Source: DASPKW01 sp038244055 (GTDB lineage Bacteria > Planctomycetota > Phycisphaerae > Tepidisphaerales > Tepidisphaeraceae). Taken from it: a DNA stretch of 18,649 nt. The stretch spans positions 1 to 18,649 of the forward strand of contig JBBRTW010000093.1 of the NCBI GenBank assembly GCA_038244055.1, given 5' to 3'. The first letter of the stretch is position 1; every line of letters begins with the position of its first letter. Shown here one piece after another: positions 1-11,066 of the stretch. Position numbers and translations under genes: made by a program. The notes under the pieces are model-generated. The model saw nothing but the letters and a program-made list of their open reading frames with translations, had not been told where the DNA came from and made no database searches.

Positions 1-70
1 CCCTCAGTTCCCGGAAATTCAACACCGCCTGCTCGGCCACCAGACGCTCGTCATCGTTCGCGTATTGCAT
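1..70 (-). CDS. 5' end of an unknown gene, truncated by the window edge
   Basis: A minus-strand reading frame enters from the left edge. Two ATG codons are possible, at 82 and at 70. The one at 70 is preferred because GGAGG lies five bases upstream of it; that Shine-Dalgarno sequence is itself inside the first codons of the longer version. The visible peptide begins MQYANDERLVAEQAVLNFRE and has no signal peptide or membrane segment. It is too short to assign a family. It is followed on the genomic map (upstream in transcription) by about 340 bases with no gene, so it probably has its own promoter there. Confidence 0.55.
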   Translation of the reverse strand, partial: MQYANDDERLVAEQAVLNFRELR

Positions 71-82
71 GCGATCCTCCAT

Positions 83-421
83 GAAAGCACCCACATCCCC
101 GGCCAGTTTAACAAAAGTGCCAAAAGTGCGCGCTACACCCGTAAGGATTGCCAAATGCGCTGGCCGACTTGCTTATTCGGCTGAGGGGCACTAAGGTATG
201 TTCTGGCGACAGGTACCCCCGAAGCGAGGTTCCCCCCCTTCCTCCTTCATCCCGTCGCCTTTTTTATGCGCTGAATTAAGCGCCGCTCGCAACTTCCAAC
301 GCACAGGATGCGGACGGGTTCGGAGGTCAAGAATGACCCCACTCACCCGCCCGCCGCAGACAAGAATGTCTACGCCACCGGGGATTTCAGCAGAGCAAAC
401 TCACAACTCGCAACTCGCAAC
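83..421. other. Intergenic region with no convincing gene
   Basis: About 340 bases lie between the left-edge gene and the nrfA stop. No reading frame here looks coding, and no tRNA fold is seen. A perfect tandem duplication of the nine bases CAAAAGTGC occurs at 112-129, upstream of the left-edge gene. A small hairpin GCGCT-GAATTA-AGCGC lies at 268-283 but has no U-run on the correct side to be a terminator. A heptamer array fills the right end (398-425). Confidence 0.5.

Positions 422-425
<4 letters not shown>
398..425. repeat. Heptamer array at the nrfA stop codon (4 units)
   Basis: There are four seven-base units at 398-404, 405-411, 412-418 and 419-425. The two inner units are AACTCGC and the two outer ones AACTCAC. 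The nrfA stop codon (422-424, TGA on the minus strand) lies inside the last unit and exists only because that unit has A rather than G; an inner-type unit would give CGA. The same heptamer (phase-shifted) fills an in-frame array inside carB at 4477-4561. Confidence 0.85.
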
Positions 426-2041
<1,616 letters not shown>

Positions 2042-2082
2042 GGTGGTTCCTGCGCTAAAAATTTCCGATTACATCTTCTGGT

Positions 2083-2123
2083 CCCCTCTCCTGTACCCGG
2101 GAGAGGGTTAGGGTGAGGGTCTT
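2083..2123 (+). repeat. REP-like palindrome, copy A
   Basis: A hairpin of CCCTCTCCTGTACCCGGGAGAGGG type is followed by TTAGGGTGAGGGTCTT. It lies between nrfH and nrfA in inverted orientation to copy B, with GTGAGGGTCTT (2113-2123) exactly matching AAGACCCTCAC (2161-2171) in reverse complement. Similar copies occur at 10180-10218 and 10276-10314. Confidence 0.85.
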
Positions 2124-2160
2124 CGGCGGAGTGCGAAAGACTCTCGATTCTCTCAGCCCA

Positions 2161-2200
2161 AAGACCCTCACCCCCGCCCTCTCCCGAGTACAGGAGAGGG
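2161..2200 (-). repeat. REP-like palindrome, copy B
   Basis: This is the reverse-complement partner of copy A: AAGACCCTCACCC is followed by a hairpin with CCCTCTCC...GGAGAGGG arms. A and B are separated by 37 bases, giving a BIME-like doublet. A nascent nrfHA transcript could fold here, which could lower or stabilise nrfA expression (inference). Confidence 0.85.
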
Positions 2201-2205
2201 AGTAG

Positions 2206-2232
2206 GGCCCTCTCCCGCGTACAGGAGAGGGA
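2206..2232 (-). repeat. REP-like palindrome, short third copy
   Basis: Only the hairpin portion is present (CCCTCTCC-CGCGTAC-AGGAGAGGG-like), without the CCCTCACC tail. It lies five bases from copy B and ten bases from the nrfH stop. Confidence 0.75.
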
Positions 2233-2241
2233 GCCAATTCC

Positions 2242-2778
2242 TCATTGCCGCGCTCCATGTCCCACGCCTCTATGGCAGGTGACGCATCTGGGGGCATCGG
2301 GGGCGGTGGTGGTGCCGTGGACGATGGAGTCGACCAGTTCGCCATGGCAGCGGATGCAGTTCTCCTGCAGTATCTGGGCGTTGCGCGGGGTGATCTGGAT
2401 CGGCTCGTGGAAATTCTGGAGGGTGAAGGCCTTGGAATGCCGCCAGCCGTTGTCGCTCTTGGCGATCATCTTGGGGATGAAATCGTGGGGCAGGTGGCAG
2501 TCGATGCACTTGGCGGAGATGTGGTGGGTGCCCTTCTGCCAGGAATCGTACTCATCGCGCATGATGTGGCAGTTGGCGCAGGCGGCCGGGTCGGAGGAGA
2601 AATAGGAGAAGCCCTTGCCGTAAGTGAAGGTATAGACGCCCACGCCCATGAACATGCCCATGAGGATGGCGAGGATGAGCAGGGCCTTGGAGAGTGCCGA
2701 GCGTTTGCGCGCGGGGACGGAGATAGGCCTGGGTGCGGGCGGATCGGGCTTGTCGGCGTGCTCGGGAGCGGTGGGCAC
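2242..2778 (-). CDS. nrfH: Tetraheme menaquinol dehydrogenase NrfH (NapC/NirT family)
   Basis: This 178-residue membrane-anchored tetraheme cytochrome passes electrons from menaquinol to NrfA. A single membrane helix spans about 31-52. Four heme sites follow: C67-H71 (CANCHIM), C91-H95, C141-H145 and C165-H169. Length and the four-heme count fit NrfH rather than the longer NapC. The start is GTG at 2778, chosen because GGAGG lies four bases upstream. The N-terminal 30 residues are proline-rich and charged, as expected for a cytoplasmic tail. The gene precedes nrfA on the same strand, the usual nrfHA order, though the 200-base gap with palindromes is wide for this pair. A promoter is expected in 2779-2976, but no good -35/-10 pair was recognised there. 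Confidence 0.94.
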   Translation of the reverse strand: MPTAPEHADKPDPPAPRPISVPARKRSALSKALLILAILMGMFMGVGVYTFTYGKGFSYFSSDPAACANCHIMRDEYDSWQKGTHHISAKCIDCHLPHDFIPKMIAKSDNGWRHSKAFTLQNFHEPIQITPRNAQILQENCIRCHGELVDSIVHGTTTAPDAPRCVTCHRGVGHGARQ

Positions 2779-2976
2779 TATTCCTCCATCTGTGCGCGAG
2801 ACTACTCTAGCATAGAAGTCGGCAAGGGGGGGCGTGGGGCATGCGCAAGACGGCGCGGATTCTGGATAATCACATCGGAAATGTATGGAAAGGGAAGGAG
2901 CAAACAGTTGAGCGCGGGTGTGAGTCGGAGAAATACGGTTTACACGCGGCGGGCAGGGCGCCCAAACGCGCGCGGC

Positions 2977-7110
<4,134 letters not shown>

Positions 7111-7116
7111 TTAATC

Positions 7117-7144
7117 GAAGGATGAAAGTTGAAGGATGAAGGAT
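7117..7144. repeat. Heptamer array directly upstream of carB (4 units)
   Basis: Units GAAGGAT, GAAAGTT, GAAGGAT and GAAGGAT lie at 7117-7144. The array ends seven bases before the carB ATG. On the transcribed sense it reads ATCCTTC repeats, so the ribosome-binding position is pyrimidine-rich and lacks a Shine-Dalgarno match. Confidence 0.8.
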
Positions 7145-7180
7145 GAAATTGGGGTGAGTGTACAGGTGGCGGGGGGTTTT

Positions 7181-7654
7181 TCAATGAAGCCGCAGCACAT
7201 GCCTCCCCGGCCGCCTGGGGTCCACCAGCACCACCAGCCCGCCTTCGCGCTCGAGTTTTTCCGCCAGGGCCTTGTCCATCGGGCCGGCCTTGGTGAATTC
7301 TTTGCCTTCGACGCTATAGGTGTAGCTGATCCGCGCCAGGGGCTGGCCCATGAACGTGTGGATCTTGGTGACCTTCCCCGAGACCTCCACGCCATCGCGG
7401 TAGAGCGCGGTGACGCGCTGGATCATGAAGAGCGTGGCCAGAATCGAAAAGAGGGTGACTCCGATGGCGATCCACAGGTACATCATCCAGTCGCTCCCCG
7501 GCGCATCGCCCGGCCGGGGCGCGATGAAGTTCACGCCGAAAACCGCGTGGGCGACCAGCATTCCCCAGACGACGGCGGCGGTGCCGAGGGTTGTTCCCCA
7601 GAGCATTTTTCCGCGGAGGGCGATGGTTTGCTCGCGCCAGTTGGAATTTTGCAT
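7181..7654 (-). CDS. DUF3592-like two-helix membrane protein
   Basis: A 157-residue protein with two predicted membrane helices (about 18-42 and 57-80) is followed by a small beta-rich domain. That domain reads LYRDGVEVSGKVTKI, then ISYTYSVEGKEF, and ends VLVDPRRPGRHVLRLH, which resembles DUF3592 proteins. No catalytic residues are evident and the function is unknown. The ATG at 7654 is chosen because AGGAGA lies six bases upstream. A TTG at 7669 would add five residues but would place that Shine-Dalgarno inside the gene. It lies upstream of carB on the same strand, 70 bases away, and may be cotranscribed. A compound palindrome begins 20 bases upstream of its start. Confidence 0.75.
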   Translation of the reverse strand: MQNSNWREQTIALRGKMLWGTTLGTAAVVWGMLVAHAVFGVNFIAPRPGDAPGSDWMMYLWIAIGVTLFSILATLFMIQRVTALYRDGVEVSGKVTKIHTFMGQPLARISYTYSVEGKEFTKAGPMDKALAEKLEREGGLVVLVDPRRPGRHVLRLH

Positions 7655-7674
7655 ATCGTCTCCTCGCAACTTCT

Positions 7675-7806
7675 GGGTGGCATGGGTAACGGTACCCCGT
7701 TACCCGTGTCCTGGCGTATTTTCCAGCGCGACCCTTCACTGGATCAACCATTCTGCGATATGGCACCCAACACGGGTAAAGCCTGAGAGCTTTACCCATG
7801 CCACCC
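7675..7806. repeat. 132-bp compound palindromic element
   Basis: Perfect 15-base terminal inverted repeats GGGTGGCATGGGTAA (7675-7689) and TTACCCATGCCACCC (7792-7806) bound the element. Each end also carries its own hairpin: GGGTAACGG-TACC-CCGTTACCC (7684-7705) and GGGTAAAGC-CTGAGA-GCTTTACCC (7774-7797). A third inverted pair, ACCCGTGT (7702-7709) with ACACGGGT (7770-7777), closes a unique core of 60 bases. The nested design resembles a MITE or REP doublet. No transposase is encoded. It fills most of the gap between the divergent DUF3592 and MNT genes. Confidence 0.85.
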
Positions 7807-7824
7807 GGCGATTCTACTCCTTTA

Positions 7825-7855
7825 TTGCACTCTTTGCCCGGTCGAATGCTATACT
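7825..7855 (+). promoter_or_regulatory. Possible promoter for the MNT gene, near-leaderless
   Basis: TTGCAC (7825-7830) and TATACT (7850-7855) resemble -35 and -10 boxes, with a long spacing of 19 bases. Transcription would start near 7862, one or two bases before the ATG at 7864, which lacks a Shine-Dalgarno sequence. The assignment rests on pattern only. Confidence 0.35.
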
Positions 7856-7863
7856 GTAGTCCA

Positions 7864-8259
7864 ATGGTATCGGCCGCCGACATTCTCGACTTCGTCGACC
7901 GCATCGCGGGCAAATTCAAGCCGCGGAAGATCATCTTGTTTGGGTCGTACGCTTACGGCGAGCCCAACGAGAATTCGGATGTGGATGTGCTGGTGGTGAT
8001 GAATTACCGGGGCTCGAATTCCAGCAAGGCGATCCAGATACGTTTGGCTATCGAGTACGGGTTTGGGCTTGATTTGCTCGTCTGGAGCGAAAGTGAAATC
8101 AAGCGACGCATCGCGGGTAACGATTTCTTCCTGGAAGACATCACAACGCAAGGGCTGGTGCTTCATGATGCTGATGACCAAAGAGTGGGTGAGCAAGGCC
8201 GAAGGCGATTACGACGTCGTCTGCATCATGCTGCGGTCCCGCAAGCCAAGCCGGTATGA
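7864..8259 (+). CDS. MNT-type nucleotidyltransferase (MntA-like antitoxin family)
   Basis: This 131-residue protein has a minimal polymerase-beta-type nucleotidyltransferase fold. The signature GSX10DXD is complete: G27-S28, then D39 and D41 in SDVDVLVV, with a further Asp at 70 in GLDLLVW. In the well-studied MntA-HepT pair this protein is an antitoxin that adenylylates its HEPN partner; other MNT/HEPN pairs are uncharacterised. ATG 7864 is preferred over an in-frame ATG at 7798, which lies in the palindromic element and would add 22 unconserved residues. The last 30 residues are Arg-rich and overlap the HEPN gene by 95 bases in another frame. That is unusually long but fits a translationally linked pair. 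Confidence 0.85.
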   Translation: MVSAADILDFVDRIAGKFKPRKIILFGSYAYGEPNENSDVDVLVVMNYRGSNSSKAIQIRLAIEYGFGLDLLVWSESEIKRRIAGNDFFLEDITTQGLVLHDADDQRVGEQGRRRLRRRLHHAAVPQAKPV

Positions 8260-8449
8260 CACGATCTGCTTCCATGCCCAGCAATGCGCCGAGAAATACC
8301 TCAAGGCGCGGCTGACCGAAGCGAGCGTTCGCTTCGGCAAAACGCACAATTTGGAGGATCTGTTGGCGCTGACCGCACTTCACCCCTCCGCCCAAGTCAA
8401 CACCACCTTCCCGCTCTGCCCGCTCCGCATCGCATCGAACCCCTTCTGA
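8165..8449 (+). CDS. HEPN-domain protein, C-terminally truncated
   Basis: This 94-residue frame carries the first part of a HEPN domain: KEWVSKAEGDYDVVCIML (6-23), FHAQQCAEKYLKARL (36-50) and HNLEDLLAL (61-69). Complete HEPN proteins of this kind have about 120-135 residues and a further helix pair that often holds the RX4-6H nuclease motif. Here recognisable similarity stops around residue 70, where the frame runs into the 3' end of tdh on the opposite strand; the last 23 residues are merely antisense of tdh. It is therefore probably a toxin remnant. The start could be the ATG at 8165, 8168 or 8174. It pairs with the overlapping MNT gene. Confidence 0.65.
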   Translation: MMLMTKEWVSKAEGDYDVVCIMLRSRKPSRYDTICFHAQQCAEKYLKARLTEASVRFGKTHNLEDLLALTALHPSAQVNTTFPLCPLRIASNPF

Positions 8450-9495
8450 AAATCCTGATACCCATACCGGTGCGTCACCACCGGCTCGATATTCAGGCCG
8501 CTCTGCAGCATGACCGTCATCTTGTACCAGGTCTCGTACATTTCCCGGCCGTAGATTCCTTTGATGGTGAGCATATTAAATATCACTAAATTCCAGTCGA
8601 TGCTCATCTCGCCGCCGGGGGGGATGCCGAGCATGGAGATTTTGCCGCCGTGGGCCATGTTGGCCAGCATGTCGCGGAAGGCGGCGGGGTTGCCGCTCAT
8701 TTCCAGGCCGACATCGAAGCCCTCCTTCATGCCGATCTCCTTCTGCACATCCGCCAGCTTCTGCGTGCGCACGTCGACGACGTGGGTTGCCCCCATCTTC
8801 TTGGCCAGCTCCAGCCGGTAGGGATTCACATCGGTGGCCACGACGAACCGCGCTCCGGCATGTTTGGCCACCGCCACGCCCATCACCCCGATCGGCCCGC
8901 AGCCGGTCACCAGAACATCTTCGCCGAGTAAATCGAACTGCAGCGCGGTATGCACGGCGTTGCCGAAGGGATCGAAGATCGATTGCACATCGCGGCTGAT
9001 CGGCTTGCCGCTCCGCCCGGGGAGGATGTCATCGCCCTCTCCGCCCGCTTTCACACCGCTGGATCGATCCTCCACCGATTCATGCACCCACACATTGGTC
9101 ACCGGCAGGGCCAGATATTTCGCGAACGCGCCCGGCCGATTCACGCCGATCCCCTGCGTGTTCTTGCAGAGATGCCGCCGCCCGGCCAGGCAGTTTCGAC
9201 AGCGCCCGCAGACGACGTGTCCCTCGCCGCTGACGATGTCGCCGATGTGAAAATCGTGGACGTTGGCGCCGAGCTCCACGATCCGGCCGACGAATTCGTG
9301 CCCCACCACCATCGGCACGGGGATCGTCTTCTGCGCCCAGGCGTCCCAGTTGTAGATGTGGACATCGGTGCCGCAGATGCCGGTGCGGAGGATTTCGATG
9401 AGCACATCGTTGATGCCGATGGTCGGCGTCGGCACTTCCTCCAGCCAGAGGCCTTCGGTTCGATTTCGTTTGACGAGCGCGGGCATGGTTTTCAT
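8380..9495 (-). CDS. tdh: L-threonine 3-dehydrogenase
   Basis: This zinc-dependent medium-chain dehydrogenase oxidises threonine to 2-amino-3-ketobutyrate with NAD, the first step toward glycine and acetyl-CoA. Catalytic zinc residues C41, H66 and E67 and structural zinc cysteines C96, C99, C102 and C110 are present. The nucleotide-binding GCGPIG is at 198-203, with an acidic D222 at the end of the second strand. The ending FDAMRSGQSGKVVLTW matches the family. Length is 371 against about 341 in E. coli. Most of the excess is a ~25-residue insertion at 144-168, between the catalytic and cofactor domains. The ATG has GGAGA five bases upstream and overlaps the stop of the preceding TRIC gene by ATGA. 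kbl, the usual partner, is not in the window. Confidence 0.92.
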   Translation of the reverse strand: MKTMPALVKRNRTEGLWLEEVPTPTIGINDVLIEILRTGICGTDVHIYNWDAWAQKTIPVPMVVGHEFVGRIVELGANVHDFHIGDIVSGEGHVVCGRCRNCLAGRRHLCKNTQGIGVNRPGAFAKYLALPVTNVWVHESVEDRSSGVKAGGEGDDILPGRSGKPISRDVQSIFDPFGNAVHTALQFDLLGEDVLVTGCGPIGVMGVAVAKHAGARFVVATDVNPYRLELAKKMGATHVVDVRTQKLADVQKEIGMKEGFDVGLEMSGNPAAFRDMLANMAHGGKISMLGIPPGGEMSIDWNLVIFNMLTIKGIYGREMYETWYKMTVMLQSGLNIEPVVTHRYGYQDFQKGFDAMRSGQSGKVVLTWAEG

Positions 9496-10130
9496 GATTT
9501 CTCCGTTTCAACACTGAGGATTCGCGGCAGACGCCAGTCGAAGATGATCGCCAGGATTCGAAAGCCGCTGGTGACGAGCAGCGAGGTCGTGAAGCTCACC
9601 AGCGACGGCGCGCCCAGGTATTGCAGCAGCATCTGCGTCGCCGCGCCGATCATCACGGGCGTGACGTACAGTTCATTTTCGAGAACCAGAGTCGGCTTGT
9701 TGATGATCACGTCGCGGATGACGCCGCCGGCGCAGCCGCAGACACAGGCGATCGCCAGCACCGAGAGCGGGTTCATGCCGGGTGTGTTGGAGGCGAGATT
9801 GGCAGTGATGGCCGAGAAAACGCCCAGGCCGACCGCGTCGAAGTATTTGAACAATCTCTCGCGGCGGCGGATGAAGGCGGGGAAGAAAAAAGTGATCAAA
9901 GTGGCCGCGAGAATCACGGCCGGATAGCCGACATCGCGCAGGATCGCCACCGGGCGCGAGAGTACCACATCGCGCAGGATCGAACCGCCCACGGCCGTCG
10001 CGCCGGCCAGGATGAGCATCCCGATCACATCCGGCCGGCGGTCGATCACCCGCATCGCCCCCGAAAACGCGAACGAGGCGGTGCCGAAGAGGTCGATGGT
10101 GTAGATGATGTTGTCGGCGGTGGGGAGCAT
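9492..10130 (-). CDS. TRIC / UPF0126 family membrane protein (possible glycine transporter)
   Basis: A 212-residue integral membrane protein has two internal repeats, each with a GG...RD signature: AVGGSILRDV (46-55) and CAGGVIRDVI (132-141). About seven hydrophobic helices fill the sequence. Pfam groups such proteins as UPF0126/Gly_transporter; related proteins are described as TRIC cation channels or glycine transporters. ATG 10130 is chosen because the upstream extension of the frame runs through a REP-like palindrome, giving the typical artefact peptide HPRPLPSTGEG. No clear Shine-Dalgarno is present. Its TGA overlaps the tdh ATG, so the two are probably translated together. Since tdh feeds glycine formation, a glycine substrate is a reasonable inference. 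Confidence 0.85.
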   Translation of the reverse strand: MLPTADNIIYTIDLFGTASFAFSGAMRVIDRRPDVIGMLILAGATAVGGSILRDVVLSRPVAILRDVGYPAVILAATLITFFFPAFIRRRERLFKYFDAVGLGVFSAITANLASNTPGMNPLSVLAIACVCGCAGGVIRDVIINKPTLVLENELYVTPVMIGAATQMLLQYLGAPSLVSFTTSLLVTSGFRILAIIFDWRLPRILSVETEKS

Positions 10131-10179
10131 ATTCAATTCACAAAAAGCATCGAAACCGCAATCCGAAAGGGCATCTACT

Positions 10180-10218
10180 CCCTCTCCTGTACTCGGGAGA
10201 GGGCGGGGGTGAGGGTCT
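10180..10218 (+). repeat. REP-like palindrome, copy C
   Basis: CCCTCTCCTGTACTCGGGAG with its AGGG end (10180-10203) forms a hairpin, followed by CGGGGGTGAGGGTCT. It is the same family as copies A and B and the inverted partner of copy D, 57 bases away, between the XRE regulator and the TRIC gene. Confidence 0.85.
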
Positions 10219-10275
10219 GAGATTATTCCAAAGACTATTCCAACATGTTTTCTACTACATTCGCCTATGACCATT

Positions 10276-10314
10276 CCCCCTCACCCTAACCCTCTCCCGA
10301 GTACAGGAGAGGGA
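10276..10314 (-). repeat. REP-like palindrome, copy D
   Basis: CCCCCTCACCCTAACC is followed by a CCTCTCC...GGAGAGG hairpin, in reverse orientation to copy C. It ends 10 bases from the stop of the XRE gene, so hairpins C and D would lie in the readthrough transcript from the regulator into the TRIC gene. Confidence 0.85.
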
Positions 10315-10324
10315 ACATGACACT

Positions 10325-10924
10325 TCAATCCTTCAAGTACGTCACCACCAGAAACAACACGGCATCCTCACTGCCCGCATTGCGGATCGCATGCGGCACA
10401 TCGGCCCGGTAATAGGCCGAGTCGCCCGGGCCAAGCTCCGACTGGTCATCGCCAGAGCCCACCCGCACCGCGCCCGATTGCACGGTCAGCAGCTCGCGAG
10501 CGCCGGAGAAATGGGCGGCGCTGACCAGCGAGCCTCCCTTGCGCAGGACAATCTCGTAAAACTCCACGGCCTTCTCAAGATGCAGCGGCGAGAGCGTGCG
10601 GATGCGGCAATGCTTGTCCGATCGGTAGTGAAACGCGCGATCCTCCGCCCGGATCACATCGATCCGAGGCGTGGCGCTGGGCGCTTCGACGAGTTCCCCC
10701 AGCGACATCGCGAACGCCTGCGCGATTCGATAGGCCACCGCCAGCGTCGGATTGGCCTCGCCGCGCTCGACCTGCGAGAGCATCGACCGCGACACCCCGC
10801 AGGCGGCCGACAACTCATCCAGCGTCCATCCTTTCTTTTTGCGCAGTTCCCGCACCCGCCCGCAAAGCTGGCGATGCACGGGGTCTTCATCTTCGGGAAT
10901 GGAAAGGGGCGCGGGGGGTTTCAT
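10325..10924 (-). CDS. XRE-family regulator with C-terminal cupin domain
   Basis: This 199-residue DNA-binding protein joins an N-terminal helix-turn-helix (about 20-78, including LRKKKGWTLDELSAACGVSR and ERGEANPTL) to a cupin_2 sensor domain (about 122-197). Possible metal or ligand residues in the cupin are H138, E144 and H178. Members of this architecture (SutR, PuuR type) respond to small metabolites such as amino acids, amines or sulfur compounds. ATG 10924 is preferred over a TTG two codons upstream. No Shine-Dalgarno is visible. A promoter with a palindrome across its -10 and leader suggests autoregulation. The TRIC and tdh genes follow on the same strand after 194 bases, so they are candidate targets. 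Confidence 0.88.
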   Translation of the reverse strand: MKPPAPLSIPEDEDPVHRQLCGRVRELRKKKGWTLDELSAACGVSRSMLSQVERGEANPTLAVAYRIAQAFAMSLGELVEAPSATPRIDVIRAEDRAFHYRSDKHCRIRTLSPLHLEKAVEFYEIVLRKGGSLVSAAHFSGARELLTVQSGAVRVGSGDDQSELGPGDSAYYRADVPHAIRNAGSEDAVLFLVVTYLKD

Positions 10925-10928
10925 GGTC

Positions 10929-10949
10929 AATCCGATATAGCGGATTGTA
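10929..10949. promoter_or_regulatory. Operator-like palindrome, site 1
   Basis: AATCCGATATAGCGGATT has perfect six-base arms AATCCG/CGGATT, followed by GTA. It overlaps the putative -10 box and begins five bases before the ATG of the XRE-cupin gene. It matches site 2 at 17 of 21 positions. Confidence 0.65.
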
Positions 10950-10971
10950 CCGGCGGTTTAGGGGAATTCAA
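10944..10971 (-). promoter_or_regulatory. Putative promoter of the XRE-cupin gene
   Basis: On the minus strand TTGAAT (10966-10971) and TACAAT (10944-10949) are separated by 16 bases, close to the sigma-70 consensus. The start would fall near 10937, giving a leader of only about a dozen bases that is entirely inside operator-like site 1. Confidence 0.6.
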
Positions 10972-10985
10972 GATGCCGGAATAAA

Positions 10986-11006
10986 AATCCCGTATCGCGG
11001 ATTTTA
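10986..11006. promoter_or_regulatory. Operator-like palindrome, site 2
   Basis: AATCCCGTATCGCGGATT followed by TTA repeats site 1 with four differences and the same AATCC...GGATT outer arms. Its centre is 57 bases upstream of site 1, between gyrB and the regulator promoter. Two sites would allow cooperative binding or looping. Confidence 0.6.
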
Positions 11007-11066
11007 CGGCCACTGGGCACAATGACTTAGGCGCAGGACTTTCTCCGCCCGCAGCCCCTCGCCCCC

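Noticed and set aside
105..129. Sigma-54 promoter before the left-edge gene
   Set aside because: TTGGCAC is present on the minus strand, but the required GC at -12 is absent.
10131..10274. Longer N-terminus for the TRIC protein
   Set aside because: The extra residues are translated from a REP-like palindrome, and the family begins at the ATG at 10130.
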